From: Phycisphaerae bacterium
GTDB taxonomy: Bacteria > Planctomycetota > Phycisphaerae > SM23-33
Direction: 5' to 3'
Length of the DNA: 20,460 nt
Assembly: GCA_030628445.1 (NCBI GenBank)
Contig: DAOVQV010000002.1
Span: 1-20,460, forward strand
The translations under genes were made by a program, and so were the position numbers. Numbering within the stretch: position 1 is the stretch's first letter; the number at the start of each line of letters is the position of its first letter. Below the pieces are notes generated by a model. It saw only the letters and a list, made by a program, of their open reading frames with translations. It was not told where the DNA came from and did no database searches. This document shows positions 15,403 through 20,460 of the stretch, piece after piece.

Positions 15403-16845
15403 ATGAGCGGCTGGGCAGCGATATTCAATAACACAAACTTCGCCCTGACGGTTCAGTCGGAGGCGCTTGCGAGGTTTCAGGAGCAGATAGCCTCCGGTCA
15501 GCGAGTAATCCGCGCCTCGGACGACCCCGGCGCCGCGCACAGGATTATGTACTTAAAAGCATTTGCCAGGAACCTGGAGAGCTACGAGAGGAACCTGGGT
15601 ACGGTTGAGTCCAATCTGGAGCAGGTAACCAGCTGCTTGACTGCCGTCACTGAGAGCCTCAGCTTAGCCCGCGAGAAGCTGACGAGGGCCGTGAATGGCA
15701 CTTTCAGCGCGCAGCAGCGAGCGGGCTTCGCCGGTGAAATCGAAACAGCTATCCAGATGATCTTGATGGTGGCGAACAGGAAGCACGCAGGGCAGTATCT
15801 TTTCGGAGGTTCCAAGATATCGACGGTCCCGTATGTGGCGACGTATGACTCCGCCGGGAGGGTTGTGTCGGTGACGTATAACGGAGGGACGCAAGATCTG
15901 CCCGTCCCCGTAGCTCCCGGTGTCGAGTACTCCGGGGTGGTGGTTGCAGAGGACATGTTCAAATTGGACAATCCCACCGGCGTGGTGTTTTTGGGTCAGA
16001 CGGGCGCCGCAGCTGGTACGGGCACGTCGACCATCGAGGGCGACGTGTCATTGGAGGTCTCTCGCGAGACCGTCTACGGGGATACGGGCGGGACCAATGT
16101 CGCCGAAGGCGACAGCGCCGATACAAGCGATACCATACGTGGGGACCATACGCTGACCATTGACACGAATGCCAAGACCATCAAGTTGGACGACGGGACG
16201 GCGGTCTCGTACGACGGTGTGCCAAGCCCGACGGATTTCATGATCCAAAACGCTTCCGGGGACGTGGCGTACGTCGACGTCAGCAACATAACACCAGACA
16301 TTGGCACGGTCGACGTCACGATAACAGGCAGAGGGCTGCTCTCAATTGACGGCGGACTGTCAACTCACCAGACCGATTACACGGACACCAACCTGGCCGT
16401 CTCGCATTCGCAGACCGGACTTATGCTGTACGTCAACACCACGGGGATCACCCAGTGCGGGACCGAGCCGGTCAACAAGGCCCTCCCGTACGACATGTTT
16501 GTGGATCTGATTGCGATTCGCGACAACCTGCTGAACTCAGATGGGGCCCTGTCGGTGGCGGAGCAGAACGAGGAGTTAGTCGACGGCCTGAACCGCCTGG
16601 AGGGGTTGCTAAGTGCCGTTACGAACGGTGAAATTACCGTGGGCTCCAAGCTGCAAGCGGTAGGGGCAACGATCCGCTACATGCTGGAAGATCTCTCCGC
16701 CAGCTCACTGCAAGAATCGTCGCAGTTGCAGGACCTCGATCTGACCGAGGCGGTGGTGCAGCTGGCCCGGACTCAGACGCTGTATGAAATGATCCTCGCC
16801 TCCTCCTCACGTCTGTTGAACCTGTCGCTGCTGGATTACATCTAG
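15403..16845 (+). CDS. flgL: Hook-filament junction protein FlgL (HAP3)
   Basis: A 480-residue flagellin-family protein, well above the usual 300-400. The N-terminal flagellin-like helices cover about 1-140 (NNTNFALTVQSEALARFQEQ, IASGQRVIRASDDPGAAHRI, then GQYLFGGSK), and the C-terminal helices about 365-480 (VGSKLQAVGATIRYMLEDL, then ALIT-type sequence TEAVVQLARTQTLYEMILAS). A beta-rich, Thr/Asp-rich insert of roughly 200 residues lies between. Two cysteines occur. Upstream of the ATG is a run of A rather than a Shine-Dalgarno, so initiation is odd. The gene is likely the last of the fliK operon. A single-gene flagellin is excluded by its place after flgK. Confidence 0.9.
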   Translation: MSGWAAIFNNTNFALTVQSEALARFQEQIASGQRVIRASDDPGAAHRIMYLKAFARNLESYERNLGTVESNLEQVTSCLTAVTESLSLAREKLTRAVNGTFSAQQRAGFAGEIETAIQMILMVANRKHAGQYLFGGSKISTVPYVATYDSAGRVVSVTYNGGTQDLPVPVAPGVEYSGVVVAEDMFKLDNPTGVVFLGQTGAAAGTGTSTIEGDVSLEVSRETVYGDTGGTNVAEGDSADTSDTIRGDHTLTIDTNAKTIKLDDGTAVSYDGVPSPTDFMIQNASGDVAYVDVSNITPDIGTVDVTITGRGLLSIDGGLSTHQTDYTDTNLAVSHSQTGLMLYVNTTGITQCGTEPVNKALPYDMFVDLIAIRDNLLNSDGALSVAEQNEELVDGLNRLEGLLSAVTNGEITVGSKLQAVGATIRYMLEDLSASSLQESSQLQDLDLTEAVVQLARTQTLYEMILASSSRLLNLSLLDYI

Positions 16846-16847
16846 AC

Positions 16848-16879
16848 GCACCGTGCGGCGAACGGGCTTCGGTGTTTTT
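16848..16879 (+). terminator. Weak hairpin with T-run after flgL
   Basis: GCACCG (16848-16853) can pair with CGGTGT (16870-16875) around a 16-base loop, followed by a run of T ending at 16879. The stem is short and one pair is G-U, so it may only partly terminate the flagellar transcript. Confidence 0.35.
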
Positions 16880-16903
16880 CAGTCTTTCCTCGAAGTGGCG
16901 CGC

Positions 16904-16909
16904 TATAAT
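16904..16909 (+). promoter_or_regulatory. Possible sigma-70-type -10 box
   Basis: A perfect TATAAT follows the weak terminator and precedes the glycosyltransferase gene by 75 bp. No good -35 hexamer is found at 16-18 bp spacing, so this is only a candidate start for the downstream trio. Confidence 0.35.
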
Positions 16910-16929
16910 TGTACGGGTGTCGATGTTCT

Positions 16930-16969
16930 AGACGCCCTAGGTCCGTTCGAGCTGCTCGCAGATGGCGTC
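16930..16969 (+). promoter_or_regulatory. Stem-loop in leader of the glycosyltransferase gene
   Basis: AGACGCC (16930-16936) pairs perfectly with GGCGTCT (16963-16969), and the loop contains a small CGAG-CTG-CTCG hairpin. It ends about 14 bases before the GTG start, close to the GGGGGA ribosome binding site, so it could modulate translation. No known riboswitch class is recognised. Confidence 0.35.
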
Positions 16970-16983
16970 TTGGGGGACCGAAG

Positions 16984-18669
16984 GTGACTAAAGAACCCAA
17001 CCCGACGGGGAAACAACACCATATCACCTCGCAAGTGGAATCCGGCACGGTTTTTGCACCTCAGATTCTCCGCAGCCCGTCCCGCGCGCGGGGCGGCGAG
17101 GATGCCCTGGAAAACATGAGCTATTGCTTGGTTGATAAAGAACCGCTGGTAAGCGTGGTCCTGACTGTAGGGGCCCGCGCCCGATTCCTCAGGGAAGCCC
17201 TCGCCAGCGTTTTGCGCCAAACATACCGGAACCTGCAGATCATCGTGGCTTGTGGCGCGTCGCTGGATGGGATTGGCCTTGAAGAGCACCTGAAAGACAA
17301 GCGCATCGTCCAGCTTCGGTTCAAGAGCGCACAATCGGAGGTCCTCCTGCTTAATGAGGCCATCAAGCGTGCTGGCGGACAGTACATCGCCTATCTGGAT
17401 GAGCGTGTCATTTACTACCCGCACCATATCGCCCGTCTGCTCGATGCTCTCACCCAGGCTCCTGACTGCGAGCTAGCCTACGGCGACCTGTACCAGACGC
17501 GCTGCCGGAGGATGGGTGACGGAAGCTGGGGAGTCTTGGATAAGCTGCTGGTGGCGGGGGGTAAGTTCGATCGCCGGCGTCTGTTTCAGTCTGATTGGCT
17601 TCCTCGCTGCGGCATGATGCACCGCCGCGATCTGCTCGACCGGACCGGCCCGTTCCCAGATGCCGCCGGAGACCTGCTTGACTGGGACCTGGCCCGTCGG
17701 CTGGCGCTGTTCACCGATTTTGCTCATATCAATGAGATAACTGCTGAGCGGATGTGTCCCACGGGCGAGACCAGTGACGCCTCTGGGGCCCAGCAAAGTG
17801 GCGAAGATGACTTCACCGCTGCTGTCCTTGTGGTTCGCTCGGCTAGACCCGCCAAGCCCTGGCCGAAGATGCCGGACCTGTCCATCATCCTCATCTCGCC
17901 CTCCGCCGACCGCACCTTCCAGCACACGCTCAGTCAGATCTACTATCACACATTTATCCCGTATCAGGTCCTCGTTCCCCTTCCGGCCGATCAATTCGCG
18001 AAACTGCCCATCAAGTTACCTAACCTTCTGGCGGTCCCGGTGGATCCTGACGCGTCTTTCGCCCGGAAGCTGGAAGCGGCACTGGACTGCTGTGAAGGTG
18101 ATTTTGTCGCCGTTGTCCCCGCCGCCTTGCCGATCGCATCCGGATGGGTCGAAGAGGGGGTCTTTGCGCTTGTTGATTCGGGCACTGCTACCGATGGGGT
18201 GCTACTGCAGGGGACTGACGAGCGAAATTGGGCGGCGGTGTTGAGGAGGGATCGACTTACCGCCGCGAGGATCAGGTTCCCCCATCTTGGCGTCCGTGAT
18301 TCCGTCGTGCAGGCGGGGCTGGAAGTCTCCAAGGAAGTGGGATCCGGACAGTCTTGTCGATTCGAAAAACTCAAAGCCCGCGCGCAGAAGCTCCAGCAGG
18401 CCGGTAGATACCCCGAAGCCGCTGAGCTTTACGAGTTGCTGTCGAGTATGGGCCGCGATGAGTTATCCATGGCGACTTGTGCTGCTGGAGCATTGTACCA
18501 GGGCGGGGATGACGAGCGGGCAATCGGACTGACGCGCCGGATTAATGAGGCCCGCCCGACCGTCGAAACACTGTTGCTCGAGGCCAGGCTGCACCGCCGG
18601 GCAGATCGGATCCACGATGCCGTTGCGTCTCTTCAGCGAGCGCGGGAGCAACTGCAATGGAAAGGATGA
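16984..18669 (+). CDS. GT2-like glycosyltransferase with second GT-like module and TPR-type C-terminus
   Basis: A 561-residue cytoplasmic protein. A GT-A (GT2 family) domain starts near residue 54 (PLVSVVLTVGARARFLREAL, then SVLRQTYRNLQIIV) and includes YIAYLDERVIYYPHH. There the metal-binding DxD is D139-E-R141, so the second Asp is lost. A second region at about 296-397 begins PDLSIILISPS and has the same beta-alpha pattern with QIYYHTFIPYQVLV and EGDFVAVVPAALPI; it looks like a degenerate duplicate without any DxD. Residues 459-561 are helical repeats of TPR type. The GTG start has GGGGGA seven bases upstream; a TTG at 16909 and an ATG at 17116 are less likely. Being next to flgL suggests flagellin or filament glycosylation, but catalysis is uncertain. 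The next gene overlaps by 13 bases. Confidence 0.75.
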   Translation: MTKEPNPTGKQHHITSQVESGTVFAPQILRSPSRARGGEDALENMSYCLVDKEPLVSVVLTVGARARFLREALASVLRQTYRNLQIIVACGASLDGIGLEEHLKDKRIVQLRFKSAQSEVLLLNEAIKRAGGQYIAYLDERVIYYPHHIARLLDALTQAPDCELAYGDLYQTRCRRMGDGSWGVLDKLLVAGGKFDRRRLFQSDWLPRCGMMHRRDLLDRTGPFPDAAGDLLDWDLARRLALFTDFAHINEITAERMCPTGETSDASGAQQSGEDDFTAAVLVVRSARPAKPWPKMPDLSIILISPSADRTFQHTLSQIYYHTFIPYQVLVPLPADQFAKLPIKLPNLLAVPVDPDASFARKLEAALDCCEGDFVAVVPAALPIASGWVEEGVFALVDSGTATDGVLLQGTDERNWAAVLRRDRLTAARIRFPHLGVRDSVVQAGLEVSKEVGSGQSCRFEKLKARAQKLQQAGRYPEAAELYELLSSMGRDELSMATCAAGALYQGGDDERAIGLTRRINEARPTVETLLLEARLHRRADRIHDAVASLQRAREQLQWKG

Positions 18670-19313
18670 CCGTCCCGCCGATACCGGCGGATCAGCTTCG
18701 CCGTTCCTCCCCCCCGGCCCAGCATTACGAAGTGCTGAAAGAGCTGGGCGACTGTTACGCCGCACTGGGTGAATGCGAACACGCCGGGTACTGCTACGAG
18801 CGAGCAGCGTCCGTAGCGCCGGCCGAGCCGGGCCCTTACATCGGCCTGGGAGTAATTCACCTGCAGGATGAACAGCACGACAGGGCGCGAGAGGCGTTCC
18901 AGATCGCCGTTGAACTTCGTCCGGAAGACCCGGAGGGATATGTGGGTTTGGCGGCGGTCTATCAGCAAACGGCTGACTATCCAGCCGCCTTCGATATGTA
19001 CCTTAGATGCCTCGAACGGGACGCCGATTGTCTGATAGCGCTGCTGGGGCTGTTTCAAACCTCGTCTCAGATGGGAACCTTCTCGCAGATTATCCATTAC
19101 CTTCAGGTCTATCTGCAGAAGCACCCTGATGACGCTTCCGTCATGTTCTGTCTAGGGGCGCTGTACGCGCGCCAGGGCCAGTTCGCACAGGCGGCCGGAG
19201 CACTGCGGACCGTCCTAGCGCTGGAGCCGAGCAAAGCTGAGGCGGCTGAGATGCTGGCGCAAGTCGAACATCGCCTCACCTCAGACCGGACCCAAGGAAC
19301 CCATACCGGATGA
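18657..19313 (+). CDS. TPR-repeat protein
   Basis: A 218-residue protein made almost wholly of tetratricopeptide repeats, at about 25-56, 59-90, 93-124 and 161-192. They show the typical A-x-x-x-Y and P-x-x-x-x-x-x-x-L-x-x-x-Y spacing (YIGLGVIHLQDEQHDRAREA is one repeat core). No signal peptide or membrane segment is seen. TPRs mediate protein binding, so it may hold the upstream transferase or a filament protein. The ATG at 18657 has GGGAG eight bases upstream and overlaps the previous gene by 13 bases; an in-frame ATG at 18666 would instead give an ATGA overlap. It continues the helical repeats of the upstream C-terminus, so the two could be fission products of one larger protein. Confidence 0.82.
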   Translation: MERMTVPPIPADQLRRSSPPAQHYEVLKELGDCYAALGECEHAGYCYERAASVAPAEPGPYIGLGVIHLQDEQHDRAREAFQIAVELRPEDPEGYVGLAAVYQQTADYPAAFDMYLRCLERDADCLIALLGLFQTSSQMGTFSQIIHYLQVYLQKHPDDASVMFCLGALYARQGQFAQAAGALRTVLALEPSKAEAAEMLAQVEHRLTSDRTQGTHTG

Positions 19314-19672
19314 CAAACACACCAACTCACCCAACGAACGTAACCTCGCAACCTTCCACCTCCTGTCGCAGGGGGGCGCTGGGCAAGCTGGAAGATGTGC
19401 TTTCCCGGCAGTTGACGCTGGTGGGGAAAGGGGATTTCAAAAAGGTCGAGGCGCTGGCCGGAGAACTGGCGGAACTGCTGCGTCAGGCCGGCGGCGCCGA
19501 CGCCTGTACGTGTCCCGACTGCCTGGCCCGGCTCGAGCGGATTAACAACCTGCACACCAAGCTGGGTCTGACGCTGGCCGCCCAAAAACACCAATGCAAG
19601 ACCAAGTTGGGCCGACTTGGTAAGGGCAAGAAGCTGCTGCGAGTGTATTCCAACGGCTCACTCAGAGGTTGA
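19310..19672 (+). CDS. Small helical protein with CxCxxC, possibly a FlgN/FliT-like chaperone
   Basis: A 120-residue protein of unknown function. Residues about 24-58 and 72-110 are predicted amphipathic helices (KLEDVLSRQLTLVGKGDFKK at the start), separated by ACTCPDC with cysteines at 66, 68 and 71. The end KLGRLGKGKKLLRVYSNGS recalls the GKK-x-L-x-x-Y tail typical of FlgN/FliT-type flagellar chaperones. The Cys motif is not a feature of those families and could bind metal. The ATG overlaps the TPR gene stop as ATGA, so the two are translated together. The flagellar chaperone role is inference from helicity, tail and location. Confidence 0.7.
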   Translation: MTNTPTHPTNVTSQPSTSCRRGALGKLEDVLSRQLTLVGKGDFKKVEALAGELAELLRQAGGADACTCPDCLARLERINNLHTKLGLTLAAQKHQCKTKLGRLGKGKKLLRVYSNGSLRG

Positions 19673-19682
19673 ACCCACCTGC

Positions 19683-19714
19683 GCTGTGGTCCGGTTACCC
19701 TCGCGGATCACAGC
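19683..19714. terminator. Hairpin between convergent genes
   Basis: An 11-base arm (19683-19693, GCTGTGGTCCG) pairs with 19704-19714 (CGGATCACAGC), with one G-U pair and a 10-base loop, followed on the plus strand by TTCTT. It overlaps the end of the convergent acetyltransferase gene, as shared terminators often do. The T-run is short. Confidence 0.5.
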
Positions 19715-20184
19715 TTCTTGAAGTACCGCGTCTCAGCGTGCTTGATGTTGAACCCGGCTTGCTCGTATGCACGGACCGCCCGTGCGTGACCTTCGTCGTT
19801 TCCGGTGCAGACCATGGCGTAGCGCATCCCCTCCTGACGGAAGCGTTCGAAGGCCGCCTGGTACATCTGCTGGCCTATCCCCTTCAGCTTGCAGTCCGGA
19901 TCGACCGCGTTGTCGTGGAACTGCCCTATCTTTGTGTCATAGTGAAGGCTGAACCGAATAAAACCAACGATGCGCCCCTCCTCTTGGCAGATCAACGTCC
20001 AGTCGGGGTTGGCTTGGCAGTGGGCCTTGACGGATAAGCCCTTTTGCGTATCGGGGTGCGGATTGGTCAATGCGAAAAGCTCGTCGCCGTAGATTTCATG
20101 GAACGCTTTGTAGATTTCGCGCCAGGCGCGGTTCCCGATGTCCATGATCGACGGTAAGTCCTCGGGTCTGTAGGGTCGGATCAT
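19708..20184 (-). CDS. GNAT-family N-acetyltransferase
   Basis: A 158-residue acetyltransferase using acetyl-CoA; the substrate cannot be told. It begins MIRPYRPEDLPSIMDIGNRA, the usual GNAT opening. The conserved beta4-alpha3 region is FHDNAVDPDCKLKGIGQQMY, where KLKGIG is the pyrophosphate-binding loop (Q/R-x-x-G-x-G/A with Lys first). It ends YEQAGFNIKHAETRYFKKL, a typical C-terminal strand. The frame is open back to 20277, but that would overlap the upstream gene by 60 bases and add a Pro/Arg-rich tail without a homologous look, so the ATG at 20182-20184 is chosen. A weak GAG lies upstream. It is 31 bp downstream of the next gene on the same strand, probably one transcript. Confidence 0.88.
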   Translation of the reverse strand: MIRPYRPEDLPSIMDIGNRAWREIYKAFHEIYGDELFALTNPHPDTQKGLSVKAHCQANPDWTLICQEEGRIVGFIRFSLHYDTKIGQFHDNAVDPDCKLKGIGQQMYQAAFERFRQEGMRYAMVCTGNDEGHARAVRAYEQAGFNIKHAETRYFKKL

Positions 20185-20215
20185 CGTCTCGGCGCCTTTG
20201 TTCGGGTCCGCGCGT

Positions 20216-20460
20216 TCACCACGCTGGGGGCCCGGGCGGCGGGAAGTTGCCCTTGGCGGCCTCGGCGATATTCTCACGCGACCTGCGGAAGTAGTCTTCG
20301 CATCGTTCCAGCTTCATCTCCTCGATGATCTGATCGATTGAAATCCCGCCGGTTGCGCTGAGCAGAAAGACGCCTTCCGGCTGGTGGAAATCGATGTCGA
20401 TCTTGTCGCCGTATTTCTCGCGCAGCTCGGGCATGAGCTTCTTGTTGTAATCGTAGTGGA
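20216..20460 (-). CDS. Unidentified protein, C-terminal part (5' end outside window)
   Basis: The frame is open from the right edge to the TGA at 20216-20218, giving 80 residues of the C-terminus. It reads through HYDYNKKLMPELREKYG to the edge, so the internal Met at 20434 is probably not the start. Visible features are a FHQPEGVFLLSATGG stretch, a helix-rich IIEEMKLERCEDYFRRSREN segment and a Pro-rich end (PPPGPP). I do not recognise the family. It precedes the acetyltransferase gene by 31 bp and could be cotranscribed with it. Confidence 0.6.
   Translation of the reverse strand, partial: HYDYNKKLMPELREKYGDKIDIDFHQPEGVFLLSATGGISIDQIIEEMKLERCEDYFRRSRENIAEAAKGNFPPPGPPAW

Noticed and set aside
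20185..20277. Longer start for the GNAT protein adding 31 residues
   Set aside because: The addition is Pro/Arg-rich, overlaps the preceding gene, and precedes the normal GNAT N-terminus.

Overview
This window is mostly a single flagellar assembly operon, from a Gram-negative, GC-rich bacterium. Both the P-ring gene (flgI) and the L-ring gene (flgH) are present, so the cell has an outer membrane. The order fliK-flgD-flgE-PilZ-flgF-flgG-flgA-flgH-flgI-flgJ-flgN-flgK-flgL and the divergence of the proteins would fit a planctomycete such as a Phycisphaerae relative. That placement is inference; no marker gene here settles it.

Left side (1-3185). Two genes lie on the minus strand. One is a partial low-complexity protein with a Lys-rich head and an acidic repeated body. 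The other is a sigma-54-dependent transcriptional activator whose receiver domain has lost its phosphorylation residues. A near-perfect -24/-12 (sigma-54) promoter sits upstream of the low-complexity gene. A second one sits upstream of fliK, with a dyad cluster about 150 bp further upstream where an activator could bind. I propose that the activator controls at least the flagellar operon and perhaps the low-complexity gene.

Centre (3186-16845). Thirteen plus-strand genes are packed with gaps of 0-36 bp, and two junctions overlap as ATGA. They encode hook-length control (FliK), the hook cap (FlgD), the hook (FlgE), a membrane-anchored PilZ/YcgR-like protein, distal rod parts (FlgF, FlgG), the P-ring chaperone (FlgA), the L and P rings (FlgH, FlgI), a rod-binding FlgJ without a muramidase domain, the FlgN chaperone, and the hook-filament junction proteins FlgK and FlgL. 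Oddities include FlgH without a lipobox cysteine, cysteines in several axial proteins, and enlarged FlgE and FlgL.

Right side (16846-20460). After a weak terminator and a possible promoter comes a tightly coupled trio: a two-module GT2-like glycosyltransferase with C-terminal helical repeats, a TPR protein, and a small helical protein resembling FlgN/FliT chaperones but carrying a CxCxxC motif. This may be a flagellin-modification or filament-export module. A hairpin then separates it from two convergent minus-strand genes, a GNAT acetyltransferase and an unidentified partial gene, with no visible link to flagella.

No RNA gene, CRISPR array, insertion sequence or attachment site was seen.
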